Counted from the first letter of the stretch, positions 54,309 through 63,005 are shown. The stretch: DNA of 64,000 nucleotides from CAYVTD01 sp964454445 (GCA_964454445.1 CAYVTD010000012.1:1-64000), one strand, 5' to 3'. Notes: generated by a model from the sequence alone, not told the origin. Translations and numbers: made by a program.

Positions 54309-55358
54309 ATGAAAAAAATTCTCGTCATAGATGATGCTGGGTTTGTTCTCGAAAGTACTTCGACTTTGTTACGTTTTGAAGGATATGAAGTATTTACTGC
54401 TTCAGACGGTATCAAAGGTGTCGAAGCAGCCCAGATGTACCAGCCAGATATGATATTGTGTGATATTTCAATGCCTGGATTAGACGGTTATGATGTGCTT
54501 GATATGCTTCGCAAGAATCCTTCGACTTCATTAACTCCTTTTATTTTCTTAACAGCTTTTACAGAGAAATCTAATACGAGAGATGAACTGATTGCTGCAA
54601 TCGATGCACAATGGGTAAAATATTCCCACTTTGCACAGCAAGTCAAAGACAAAGTAGAAGAAGTAGGTAGAAATGTATCCTATGCCCTTCCTCATGAATT
54701 TAGAACTGTCTTGAATGAGGTCATTAATTCTGCAAAATATCTTCAGACAAGTGCCAATACAGTAGAACCAGATGAAATCAAAGAACTAACTGGCGATATT
54801 ATTCTTTCCTCCAACAGATTGATGAAAATTACTGAAAATTTTCTAATCTTTGTTAGAATCCAATCATTTAGCCACAATGAAGAAATGCGCCAACAGTTGC
54901 GAACTTATTTTACCGAAGAAGCCCCTACTGTTTTTGAAGATTTGTCGAAAATGAAAGCCAATAGTTACAATAGAAGTAATGATCTTGTTTTTAATATATC
55001 TGCTAAATCTCTCACACTCGAAGTATCAACCGAAAATTTCCACATAATCGTCGATGAATTACTTGATAATTCATTGAAGTTTTCCGATTCTGGCACAAAG
55101 TTGTATTTAGATTTATGGCTGGATAATAGATTTATGTTTGTTTCCCTCAAAGATGAAGGCAGGGGAATGAGCAAGGAACAAATTGATAGTATTTCTGCCC
55201 TGTCTCAGTTCGAGCGCACAATTTACGAACAGCAAGGCATCGGATTGGGACTAGTTATTGCAAAAAAAATGGTTGAGTTGCACGATGGTTCTTTTGTCAT
55301 AGAGAGTGAAGAAAGTCAAGGAACACGCGTTATTTTCAGCTTGCCAATAAAAAAATGA
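54309..55358 (+). CDS. Receiver-histidine kinase hybrid with shortened receiver domain
   Basis: The protein has 349 residues. The N-terminal receiver starts KKILVIDDAGFVLE (Asp8/Asp9), with phospho-Asp52 in ILCDISMPGLDG and Thr82 in FIFLTAFTEKSNTRD. The next residues are DELIAAIDAQW, the start of helix 5. The loop GxDDYxTKPF with the switch lysine is absent, an apparent in-frame deletion of about 20 residues near 54579. A dimerisation part with H-box YALPHEFRTVLNE (His129) and a full HATPase_c domain (DELLDNSLKFSDSG, LKDEGRGMSKEQ, GIGLGLVIAKKM) follow. It is a sister of the kinase at 31365. No partner gene is adjacent. Confidence 0.85.
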   Translation: MKKILVIDDAGFVLESTSTLLRFEGYEVFTASDGIKGVEAAQMYQPDMILCDISMPGLDGYDVLDMLRKNPSTSLTPFIFLTAFTEKSNTRDELIAAIDAQWVKYSHFAQQVKDKVEEVGRNVSYALPHEFRTVLNEVINSAKYLQTSANTVEPDEIKELTGDIILSSNRLMKITENFLIFVRIQSFSHNEEMRQQLRTYFTEEAPTVFEDLSKMKANSYNRSNDLVFNISAKSLTLEVSTENFHIIVDELLDNSLKFSDSGTKLYLDLWLDNRFMFVSLKDEGRGMSKEQIDSISALSQFERTIYEQQGIGLGLVIAKKMVELHDGSFVIESEESQGTRVIFSLPIKK

Positions 55359-55439
55359 TCTCTTGCAACTATCCTACATTAAAATATTTCCTCTTTTATT
55401 CGTATCTCTTATTTTCCAATTCACAAAACAAAGGTAAAA

Positions 55440-56045
55440 ATGATGAAATATTATAGAATTGTCTTATTATTAACAATAATGTATATTCTTGGCTTTGGAG
55501 CGCTAAACGCTGCTGAAAAAACAGGTTTCGACATAAAAGTAAGCTGCAGTCACGGTATGGAACACACATTAGACGATTGGGCAGGCAACTGGTTGATACT
55601 TGAATGGGTAAACTTCGAGTGTCCTTACGTAAAAAAGCATTATGAAACAAAAAATATGCAAAAATTACAAAAAAAATATACCGCAATGGGCGTGAAATGG
55701 CTTTCTGTTTGTTCTTCAGCACCGGGTAATGAAGGTTATTTTGATAATCAAAGTATTAACAGGCGTATTAAATTATATCAAGCAAACATTTCTATGTATC
55801 TTGTCGATGAAAAAGGCGATTTAGCCAGAGCATACAATGTTAAAACAACTCCGACGATTGTCGTCATTAATCCCGAAGGCGAAATAATGTATCAAGGATC
55901 TATTGACGACAAACCTACAAGCAATAAAAAAGATATCGAAGGAGCGAGAAATTATTTGTCAGAAATAATGGATGCAGTTTTAAAAGGAAGACCAGCTCCT
56001 ATTACAAGCACAAAATCTTATGGATGTCCAGTAGAATATGAATGA
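55440..56045 (+). CDS. Exported thioredoxin-fold (redoxin/AhpC-TSA-like) protein
   Basis: The protein has 201 residues. Signal peptide about 1-24 (ALNA), then a thioredoxin-like fold: LDDWAGNWLILEWVNFECPYVKKHYE carries the single active Cys (the family often reads NPxCPFVxKHY), and AYNVKTTPTIVVINPEGEIMYQGSID holds the cis-Pro. A second Cys lies in WLSVCSS and a third in SYGCPVEYE near the end, as usual in this family. It is probably a periplasmic thiol-disulfide or peroxidase enzyme. It lies 80 bp after the hybrid kinase gene. Confidence 0.85.
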   Translation: MMKYYRIVLLLTIMYILGFGALNAAEKTGFDIKVSCSHGMEHTLDDWAGNWLILEWVNFECPYVKKHYETKNMQKLQKKYTAMGVKWLSVCSSAPGNEGYFDNQSINRRIKLYQANISMYLVDEKGDLARAYNVKTTPTIVVINPEGEIMYQGSIDDKPTSNKKDIEGARNYLSEIMDAVLKGRPAPITSTKSYGCPVEYE

Positions 56046-56109
56046 TTTGTCATTATTATGATGATAAACCGCTTTTTTTCTAATTATTTTCAAAAAAATA
56101 AAAATAATA

Positions 56110-56140
56110 CTTGCATTTAAAGTTTTTTTTTGTATATTTG
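56110..56140 (+). promoter_or_regulatory. Promoter of the histidine-type leader
   Basis: CTTG at 56110-56113, 19 bases, TATATTTG at 56133-56140. The -7 box is perfect and the -33 box has one mismatch. Transcription should start near 56146, at the first bases of the hairpin. Confidence 0.7.
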
Positions 56141-56146
56141 AATTGC

Positions 56147-56232
56147 GGGGGGTTGATATGGCGCCATCATCACCATCACACCCACACCAAAACACCACCA
56201 GATTAATCAGCCATATCAACCTTCCTTTTTTT
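56147..56232 (+). terminator. Attenuator-type terminator enclosing the His-rich leader
   Basis: GGTTGATATGGC (56151-56162) and GCCATATCAACC (56210-56221) pair perfectly over 12 bp. Two G-U and two G-C pairs extend the stem to 16 bp, and TTTTTTT (56226-56232) follows. The 47-base loop holds the His codons of the leader peptide. A ribosome stalled on those codons would cover the left arm and stop the hairpin from forming. Confidence 0.65.
56153..56206 (+). CDS. Putative histidine operon leader peptide (17 codons)
   Basis: Read from TTG at 56153 the frame gives MIWRHHHHHTHTKTPPD and stops at 56204-56206, three bases before the right arm of the terminator. Five His codons in a row and a sixth two codons later, plus the final PD, recall the enterobacterial his leader (which ends HHHHHHHPD). 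There is no ATG in this frame; the TTG is only about 7 bases from the expected transcription start, with a G-run in front. An ATG at 56158 is in another frame and gives no His run. Confidence 0.5.
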   Translation: MIWRHHHHHTHTKTPPD

Positions 56233-56356
56233 ATGTGGTGTTTTACAAAACATAATAATTTTTTTCAGACAAAAAAGAACTATTTTCAAAACATTTTTCA
56301 TAGAAATATCTTCTAATCCTTGAAGTAATGATTCTTTTGAATTATTGCAAACAAAT

Positions 56357-56405
56357 AAAAAAAAATCGCTTAGTAGTTTAGAGTTGCTCAAACCATTTAG
56401 CGATT
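56357..56405 (-). terminator. Intrinsic terminator downstream of ftcD
   Basis: On the minus strand AATCGCT pairs with AGCGATT around a 28-base loop and a run of nine T follows. It lies about 80 bases past the ftcD stop. Confidence 0.6.
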
Positions 56406-56485
56406 ATTGTTTATTTATATGACTAGAAAAACCAGGGGCTTCTCGAAAAAATCCATATTTTGAACTTGATACGAATAATTCGATA

Positions 56486-58117
56486 CTACTTCCCGGCTTT
56501 TTCTCTCTCGTCGAGAATAGCTAATGCCTCTTTCATCATCTTGTCAGCCCGTTTAACTATTGCCTCAGCCTCTTCGAGAATTGTATTTTTATATTTCTCG
56601 TCATTGATACCCGGTAAATTGATTAAAACGTTTTTATATGCCCCCCAGATGCCCACTTCCAAAGCTCTAGCACCTACCTCGACATCCGATTTTGAATTAA
56701 TATTGCCATATTTAGCTGTTCCGATTAGTGCATCCCAAGCGGCATTGCCATATTTCATCGTTGCAAGCGGTACATTGATAGCTTTTTTCAATCCCTCTTG
56801 CATAGCTTGCTCGCGTGCCTGCTTTTGCTCGTCTGTGTCTTTGGGCAAACGGATAGCGTCCATATAATCATTGAAAGCATTAGTGTCTGCATCAATCATT
56901 GGGATAAGATTTTGGACTTGTTTATATAATGGAGGAATTGCATTTCGCATTTCTTGCTCGAGATGGTCGAACTTGCGAACTCCATAAGTTAATTGTGAGA
57001 CCATACAAGCCAAACCAGCACCAATGGCAGCAATAGCCGCTGAAGCAGAACCACCACCGGGTGCGCTAGTCCTTGCCGAAACCGCTTCGATAAATTTTCT
57101 TGTTGTGAGCGATGCCAACGGCTCTTTAGGCTCTTCGGCAATAATATATTCAATGATTTTTTCTTTTGGATTGAATGGACTAATCGAATTAAGCCCCAAT
57201 CTATCGATGACAAGTTTAATTTTCGTTGCTTCGTCGATAATAAATAGATTATCTTTTTTAATATAATAATCAGCCGCCATAAGCATAGCTTCCAAAGGAA
57301 TTAGCCCAACTAGCTCCGAACCTGCAACGGCTATTTTGAGTTCTTTTGCATCTTTCAATGCCTCTTCGAAAAAAACGTGAGGGGGGGTAACATTGTAATC
57401 AGTTAGATTGGCTGTAATCTGAGCCATACCGTATTCTTCGACAAACCAGCCCATAGCTTTCACTTCTTTCAACCGACCAGGTTCTTTATCGTTCCTGCCT
57501 TGCTCGCGAAGATTGAGAGCAATACGGTGCGCCTGATTATGTGTTGCAAGTATATTAACATTGTAGGCAATTAAAAAGGTCCTTGCACCGGTGGCAGTAG
57601 CTCCCCATTCGGGAACGAATTCGCTTGGCCCGAAATCGGGCTTCCATTTTGGATCCTTCATTTTTTCAGCCATACCTTCATACTCGCCTTTGCGAATTTG
57701 AGGCAGTTTCTTGCGATATTCTTGCTCGGCAGCTTCTTCATAAAGAAAAAAAGGAATACCGAGTTCTTCAGCTGCTCTGCGGGCAAATTCTTTTGCAAGA
57801 GCAACACATTCCTGCATTGTAACATTAGCAACCGGCACAAAAGGACAGACATCCATTGCTCCCATCCGGGGATGCTCGCCCTTGTGATGCCGCATGTCAA
57901 TAAGTTTACGGGCAGTCCGAGCCGCAGATAATGCCCCTTCAACGACATCTTCTGGCTCGCCGACGAAAGTATATACTGTCCTGTTTGTCGATTTACCAGG
58001 GTCAACATCTAAAAGCGAACAACCTTTGGTATTTCTGATTGCTTCGGCAATAGAATTAATTATTTCTTCATTTCTTCCTTCCGAAAAATTCGGAACACAT
58101 TCCACAATTTTTTTCAT
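56486..58117 (-). CDS. ftcD: Bifunctional glutamate formimidoyltransferase / formimidotetrahydrofolate cyclodeaminase
   Basis: The protein has 543 residues, close to the mammalian FTCD fusion. The transferase part (about 1-300) has IVECVPNFSEGRNEEII, DPGKSTNRTVYTFVG, HKGEHPRMGAMDVCPFVP and ILATHNQAHRIALNLREQG. The cyclodeaminase part (about 335-540) has FIEAVSARTSAPGGGSASAAIAAIGAGLACMVSQLTYG and DADTNAFNDYMDAIRLPKD. It moves the formimino group of formiminoglutamate, the end of histidine breakdown, to tetrahydrofolate and then releases ammonia. No hutH/U/I gene is adjacent. A histidine-type attenuator lies just beyond its 3' end on the other strand. Confidence 0.95.
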   Translation of the reverse strand: MKKIVECVPNFSEGRNEEIINSIAEAIRNTKGCSLLDVDPGKSTNRTVYTFVGEPEDVVEGALSAARTARKLIDMRHHKGEHPRMGAMDVCPFVPVANVTMQECVALAKEFARRAAEELGIPFFLYEEAAEQEYRKKLPQIRKGEYEGMAEKMKDPKWKPDFGPSEFVPEWGATATGARTFLIAYNVNILATHNQAHRIALNLREQGRNDKEPGRLKEVKAMGWFVEEYGMAQITANLTDYNVTPPHVFFEEALKDAKELKIAVAGSELVGLIPLEAMLMAADYYIKKDNLFIIDEATKIKLVIDRLGLNSISPFNPKEKIIEYIIAEEPKEPLASLTTRKFIEAVSARTSAPGGGSASAAIAAIGAGLACMVSQLTYGVRKFDHLEQEMRNAIPPLYKQVQNLIPMIDADTNAFNDYMDAIRLPKDTDEQKQAREQAMQEGLKKAINVPLATMKYGNAAWDALIGTAKYGNINSKSDVEVGARALEVGIWGAYKNVLINLPGINDEKYKNTILEEAEAIVKRADKMMKEALAILDEREKAGK

Positions 58118-58216
58118 TTTTTCCTAATTAATTATAATCCTAAAGTGAATAGTTTTCCATTAAATGAATTTATGCTGTCCTTAGCTGCTTTGCTATTAAT
58201 TGTCGATAAAAAACAA

Positions 58217-59506
58217 TTAACCTTTCATAAGGTCTTCGATTTCCTCAATTTCAATCGGAATATTTTTCATCAGGTCCACAGGTTCGTTTTCTGTAACTAA
58301 AATGTCATTTTCAATACGAATGCCTATTCCTTCTTCTAAGATATAAATTCCTGGCTCGCAAGAAAAGACCATACCGGGTTGCAAAATTTCTTGTTTGAAG
58401 CCTACATCGTGTACATCGAGTCCCATAAAATGTGATGTGCCGTGCATATAATACTTATCTCTAAGCTTTTTCTCAGGATTTTGATTTTTAACATCTTCTT
58501 CGCTGAACAAACCAAGCCCGATCATTTCTTTTTCCAATACATCTTGCACTTTGGAATGGTAAGCATCGATAGTTGTGCCCGGTCTGAGCATTTTTATTGC
58601 TTCTTTCATCGAGCGAAGAACAGCATTGTAGCATTGTTTTTGTCTATCACTAAATTTGCCGTTTACTGGTATTGTTCTGCTAAGGTCGCCAGAGTAATTT
58701 GCATATTCGGCTCCAATATCGAGCAACAACAGATCTCCGTCTTTGCAAACCTTATTGTTTTCGACATAGTGAAGAACACATGCACTTGCACCAGAAGCAA
58801 TTATCGGATAATAAGCATGCCCGTTAGCACGATTTCTAATGAATTCGTGAATAATTTCAGCTTCGACTTCATATTCCATCACACCCGGCTTTACAAAACG
58901 CAAAACTCGACGAAATGCCTTTTCAGTTATATCGCAAGCCTCTTGCATAAGAGCAACTTCTTGTGGCATTTTGATAGTGCGCAAACGGCCTATAATGGGT
59001 GCAGAGCGTTTGTATTCGTGCAAAGGATAGCGCTGTTTCAACCATTTGACAAAGCGCAATTCTGAAGTTTCGACAGGGCTTGCATAGCGAATATTTTCAT
59101 TTATATTTAGATACACGTTGTCTGCGTTAGCCATTAGATCGGCGAGGATACCCTCAAATTTATCGAGCCATTCGACGCGCTTTATACCGGAAGTCTCTGA
59201 TGCTTCGTCTTTAGAATACTTTTTTCCATACCAAATTGCAATTTCTTCGCTTGTTTCTTCGGTGAACAAGATTTCGAGCATATTCTCGCGATTCGAATCC
59301 GGATACATCATCAGAATTGATTTTGCTTGGTCAATTCCAGTAAGATAGAACATATCAGAAGATTGACGAAACGGAAAAAACTGATCGCCATTGCGGGGCA
59401 TGTCGTCGTTAGAAACAAATATAGCTAACGAATTGGGCAACATATTCTTTGCAAAGCGCTTCCTGTTTTCTATAAATAAACTAGCATCGATTCTGTTATA
59501 TTTCAT
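58217..59506 (-). CDS. pepP: Xaa-Pro aminopeptidase (M24B family)
   Basis: Cytoplasmic metallopeptidase of about 429 residues that removes N-terminal residues before proline. The creatinase-type N-domain starts MKYNRIDASLFIENRKRFAKNML. Metal ligands of the pita-bread domain are present: LLLDIGAEYANYSGDLSRTIPV (two Asp), HGTSHFMGLDVHDVG (His), FSCEPGIYI and IRIENDILV (two Glu). The frame extends to 59599, but AAGGGGATAAAAATG and the promoter at 59558-59588 fix the start at 59506. Confidence 0.93.
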   Translation of the reverse strand: MKYNRIDASLFIENRKRFAKNMLPNSLAIFVSNDDMPRNGDQFFPFRQSSDMFYLTGIDQAKSILMMYPDSNRENMLEILFTEETSEEIAIWYGKKYSKDEASETSGIKRVEWLDKFEGILADLMANADNVYLNINENIRYASPVETSELRFVKWLKQRYPLHEYKRSAPIIGRLRTIKMPQEVALMQEACDITEKAFRRVLRFVKPGVMEYEVEAEIIHEFIRNRANGHAYYPIIASGASACVLHYVENNKVCKDGDLLLLDIGAEYANYSGDLSRTIPVNGKFSDRQKQCYNAVLRSMKEAIKMLRPGTTIDAYHSKVQDVLEKEMIGLGLFSEEDVKNQNPEKKLRDKYYMHGTSHFMGLDVHDVGFKQEILQPGMVFSCEPGIYILEEGIGIRIENDILVTENEPVDLMKNIPIEIEEIEDLMKG

Positions 59507-59557
59507 TTTTATCCCCTTATATAATAAAAAAATATTGAAAAATTCTTTATAAGAAAG

Positions 59558-59588
59558 CAAATATACAATTAAATTGAAAAATTTCAAA
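59558..59588 (-). promoter_or_regulatory. Bacteroidota-type promoter of pepP
   Basis: On the minus strand TTTG (59588-59585), exactly 19 bases, TATATTTG (59565-59558). This is a full match to TTTG-N19-TAnnTTTG. Transcription would start near 59551, 45 bases before the ATG. Confidence 0.75.
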
Positions 59589-59620
59589 GTTTTCATCATT
59601 TTTTTTGAGTTGTTAGAGGC

Positions 59621-59656
59621 AAACCTTCCGAAGGTTTATAACCTTCAGAAGGTTTT
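59621..59656. repeat. Palindromic intergenic repeat (copy 1)
   Basis: Two palindromes of the form AACCTTCnGAAGGTT, separated by TATA; the pair can also fold as one long hairpin followed by TTTTATATTAAT. A second copy stands at 62841-62877, in the same position before the second metalloprotease gene. Confidence 0.7.
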
Positions 59657-59780
59657 ATATTAATACTCACAAAAAAAATATTATTTTAAATAAATTGTAA
59701 CTTTTCAGCGAAAACTATGTATTATCATATATGTAAATGTGAAAATCACAAAAAACAAACCATTAACTTTAGGAGTATGT

Positions 59781-62700
59781 ATGAGAAAAAAACTAATGTC
59801 TCTAACTATAAGCATTCAACTTATATTAGTGTTTTTCACCTTAAACGCTAGCGCTGATGATATATATATGAATAGCTTAGAATTACGCTTGCCACAAGAA
59901 AAGTATCAAAGTGTGGAATTGCTTACAACTAAAACACCGGAATCGACTCTTTGGCAAAAATTTTATAAAGATAACGGCGAATGGACAATCAATTTTGATA
60001 AATTAACATTGATGCCACATCGAGCTTTCGGTAAGTCAATTAAAATCGACGGATTTGAAAAAATCAATAAAGAAAATATACAGCAGGCTGCTTTATCTTT
60101 TTTAAAGGAATATGAATCTACCTTTAATATTAGTGTAAACGATCTTCGATTTTTAAGAGCAACAAAAGCTGGCAAGGTTTGGTATGTAAGTTACCGCCAA
60201 TTTGTTAAAGGAATCGAAGTGCTAACTTCAGAAATCGAGTTGAGAATCTTTGAAAATGGTAAGGTAATGGCATTTGGAATTGACTTTTTCAACGATATTT
60301 CGCTTGAACAAACTCAAATTGGAAATGAAAATGGTTTTTCGTTAGAACCCAAGATTTCTTATAATGTGGCAAAAGAAAAAGCAATGACTGGATTTAGCGA
60401 GAAAGCAAGGGCAAATGCTGTTATTTTAAGCGACGAACGCAGTGGACATACATATATCTTACCTGTCAAAACAAGTAACAAAATCACATATCATCTCGTT
60501 TATGATGTTAAAGTTCGCAGTATGGAGCCGTTTGGCATTTTTCACACTTATATTGACGCAAAGAGCGGTGAGATACTCCGTCGAGTTAATTTAGTCAATA
60601 ATGCTACGCAATTTGGTGTTTCCGGTGATGTTAAAATGAAAAGCGCTAACGATACACTTGTAAACAAGCCCTTTAGTTTTCAAAACATCAAGATTAATAA
60701 TAACAACTATGTTACTGACATAAAAGGCAATATCGATGTTGAAACTTCCGGCGTATCCACATATCTTGCCAGTTTTGATGGACCATATTGCAAAGTTGAT
60801 TATGATGGAAGAGTGCGTTCTTCTGCTAGTGGCACATTTTCTGCTAATGAGCCATTCGCCTTTAATTGGAATGACAATAATTCTACGTTATTCGAAAGAA
60901 ATCTATTCTTTCATGCTAACCATATCAGAGAAAAATACAAGGAGATTGATCCAGATTGTAATGTGATGGACAGGCTGATAACCATAGTCCTGCAAATGAA
61001 GTCACAAATGGGGACCAATGCTTATTCTAATTTAGACTCGATTGTCTTTACCAATGTTAGCGACGAATCAATGGTGCTCGCTGGCGGTCCTTCTGTCCTC
61101 TACCATGAATGGGGTCATTCGCTTAATAATCTCTTATATCAATCACAAGGTTCACCGGAAGGAATGGTCAATCCAGGATGCCACGAAGGAACGGCTGATG
61201 CTACTTCTTGCTTGTTAATCGATGACTCAAGGATTGGACCAGGTGTTTTCAAAGCAGACACTAGCTTGTCTATAAGAAATTTACTCAATCAGAATAAATA
61301 TCCAGATGATATCAGTGGCGAATCGCATAATGATGGGCAAATACTTGGTGGAGCTATTTGGGATCTACGTTTGGCAACAACAAATGAACTCACAACGCAT
61401 TTGTTGCAATTTGCCAGATATGGCTTGCCTGATGACTATGATATTGGAATTGCTTTTTCAGAGTGGTTCATCGAGTTTCTTGTTGCCGACGATGACGATG
61501 GGGATTTATCTAATGGGACACCACATCTTTTGGAAATCATTAGTTCATTTAATAATCATCAAATAGGTACAAACCTAATCGCTGCATTGAGTTTTTCGCA
61601 TATTTCATTGAAGGATACAGAAAATTATAAAGATCCTTTTACAGTCAATTTCGACTTTGATATAAAAAGTGCATTTCCTTTGAAGACTGATTCTGTCCGA
61701 TTAGCATATACTACAGACGACTTTGCAACAATAAGTTACGTAAGCGCAACTGAGTATGGCCCTGGCAAATATACAGCAGACATTCCTGGACAAGAAGCAA
61801 GTAAGTTCATTAAGTACTTCATGGTTTGTTATGATCCTTACTCAAAGTCTTTTATAGATTTACCCCTAACGGGCAGAAAAGAGCCATTTTCATTTCTTGC
61901 CGGCTATAAACAAGTGGTTTATGAGAATTTCGAGGATGCAAGCAATTGGAAGATGGGTGATGTTGATGATAATTTTGCAGGCAAGGGCTATTCTATTGCA
62001 GAGCCTAAGGAGGTAAATCTTGGCATTTTTGGTGCCCCAGAAATTATACTTCAACCTGCCGGTGGGCATAGCGAGGAGGGAAAGAAATGCATTGTAACAG
62101 GTCCCGAAACGTCTAACGGTTTCAATTTCATCAATTATTTCTTTATTTCAGGCAAAACAACTGCTTTTTCTCCGATATATGACTTTTCCTCCTATAGCAA
62201 TGCTATCTTAAGTTATTATGAATGGTTTAATGTTCTATCCTTAGGTGAGCCAAATCCAGATAATCCACCAACATTAAGCATCTCTTATAGTGCAAACGGT
62301 GGTGAGTGGACAACTCTTTATAAAGGAATGCCTTCAGGTTCGGGATGGCTCAAAAAAACAATCAGTATCCCGAAAGAAGTTAATGGAGCAAAAGAAGTGC
62401 AGTTTCGTTTTGTCTTGGAAAACCCTTCCCAACAGTATGAAGCATTAGTCGAAAGCCTTATAGACGACTTTGAGATATTAGTGCCAATTAGTAATATTTC
62501 GTCAATAAAGGACAATCAACTAATAGCACTAAGTACCGTACAATGTTTTCCAAATCCGTTTAACGAATACTCAAGAATAGATTATTCTATGAGCCAGTCA
62601 ACTGATGTAACACTCCGAATTCTGGATATATTTGGCAATACTATATATGAAAAAACACTAAATAACCAGACGGAAGGGCATAATAGTATTATTTGGGATG

Positions 62701-62798
62701 GGCTCGACAGCAATGGTGTTAAGGTGTCGAGTGGAATGTATTTCGTAGAAATCAGTACTGGTGCCAAACGTTCGTTTGGAAAATTGGTAAAAATGTAA
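59781..62798 (+). CDS. Secreted FTP-domain zinc metalloprotease with T9SS sorting domain
   Basis: The protein has about 1005 residues. After a signal peptide (about 1-26, ASA) comes an FTP/PepSY-type propeptide (about 60-260: MPHRAFGKSIKI, SFLKEYESTFNISVNDLRFLRATKAGKVWYVSYRQFVKGIEVL). The catalytic domain has VLYHEWGHSLNN (His442 and His446 zinc ligands, Glu443) and CHEGTADATS (third ligand Glu, about 468), as in fungalysin/thermolysin-like clans. Beta domains follow, then a C-terminal sorting domain with a FlgD-like segment (IIWDGLDSNGVKVSSGMYFVEI). The ATG at 59781 has an AGGAG site 5 bases away; the GTG at 59739 does not. A second copy begins 207 bp downstream. Confidence 0.87.
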   Translation: MRKKLMSLTISIQLILVFFTLNASADDIYMNSLELRLPQEKYQSVELLTTKTPESTLWQKFYKDNGEWTINFDKLTLMPHRAFGKSIKIDGFEKINKENIQQAALSFLKEYESTFNISVNDLRFLRATKAGKVWYVSYRQFVKGIEVLTSEIELRIFENGKVMAFGIDFFNDISLEQTQIGNENGFSLEPKISYNVAKEKAMTGFSEKARANAVILSDERSGHTYILPVKTSNKITYHLVYDVKVRSMEPFGIFHTYIDAKSGEILRRVNLVNNATQFGVSGDVKMKSANDTLVNKPFSFQNIKINNNNYVTDIKGNIDVETSGVSTYLASFDGPYCKVDYDGRVRSSASGTFSANEPFAFNWNDNNSTLFERNLFFHANHIREKYKEIDPDCNVMDRLITIVLQMKSQMGTNAYSNLDSIVFTNVSDESMVLAGGPSVLYHEWGHSLNNLLYQSQGSPEGMVNPGCHEGTADATSCLLIDDSRIGPGVFKADTSLSIRNLLNQNKYPDDISGESHNDGQILGGAIWDLRLATTNELTTHLLQFARYGLPDDYDIGIAFSEWFIEFLVADDDDGDLSNGTPHLLEIISSFNNHQIGTNLIAALSFSHISLKDTENYKDPFTVNFDFDIKSAFPLKTDSVRLAYTTDDFATISYVSATEYGPGKYTADIPGQEASKFIKYFMVCYDPYSKSFIDLPLTGRKEPFSFLAGYKQVVYENFEDASNWKMGDVDDNFAGKGYSIAEPKEVNLGIFGAPEIILQPAGGHSEEGKKCIVTGPETSNGFNFINYFFISGKTTAFSPIYDFSSYSNAILSYYEWFNVLSLGEPNPDNPPTLSISYSANGGEWTTLYKGMPSGSGWLKKTISIPKEVNGAKEVQFRFVLENPSQQYEALVESLIDDFEILVPISNISSIKDNQLIALSTVQCFPNPFNEYSRIDYSMSQSTDVTLRILDIFGNTIYEKTLNNQTEGHNSIIWDGLDSNGVKVSSGMYFVEISTGAKRSFGKLVKM

Positions 62799-62840
62799 CC
62801 CCCCCCCGCCCCATCTTCTAAAAGTTAGCTTTCAAGAAGG

Positions 62841-62877
62841 AAACCTTCCGAAGGTCTGAAATCTTCGGAAGGTTTTA
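62841..62877. terminator. Hairpin after metalloprotease 1 (repeat copy 2)
   Basis: AACCTTCCGAAG and CTTCGGAAGGTT form a 12-bp perfect stem with a short loop, followed by TTTTAT. It can serve as a terminator for the first metalloprotease gene and is the second copy of the palindromic repeat at 59621-59656. Confidence 0.7.
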
Positions 62878-63005
62878 TATTAATACTAATACTCGCAAAA
62901 ACTGTTGTTTTTGAATAAAACTGTAACTTTTTTGCGACTTCAAGTGTATTATCAAGTATGTAAATGTGAAAATCACAAAAATCAATTGTTTAATTAGGGG
63001 TAATT

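Larger units (their letters stand above)
56046..56485. other. 440 bp intergenic region with a histidine-type attenuator and a minus-strand terminator
   Basis: Holds, left to right: a promoter (56110-56140), a His-rich leader peptide (56153-56206) inside a terminator hairpin (56147-56232), about 120 bp of AT-rich DNA, and a hairpin terminator for the ftcD gene (56357-56405). No gene follows the attenuator on its own strand; the next plus-strand gene is 3.5 kb away. Confidence 0.75.

Noticed and set aside
56203..56391. Minus-strand open frame of 62 codons in the attenuator region
   Set aside because: Low-complexity Lys/Phe-rich product, no ribosome site, overlaps the terminator hairpins; most likely chance.
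62798..62814. C-rich homopolymer just after the first metalloprotease stop
   Set aside because: Considered as a phase-variation tract, but it lies after the stop codon and outside any promoter, so slippage would not alter a protein.
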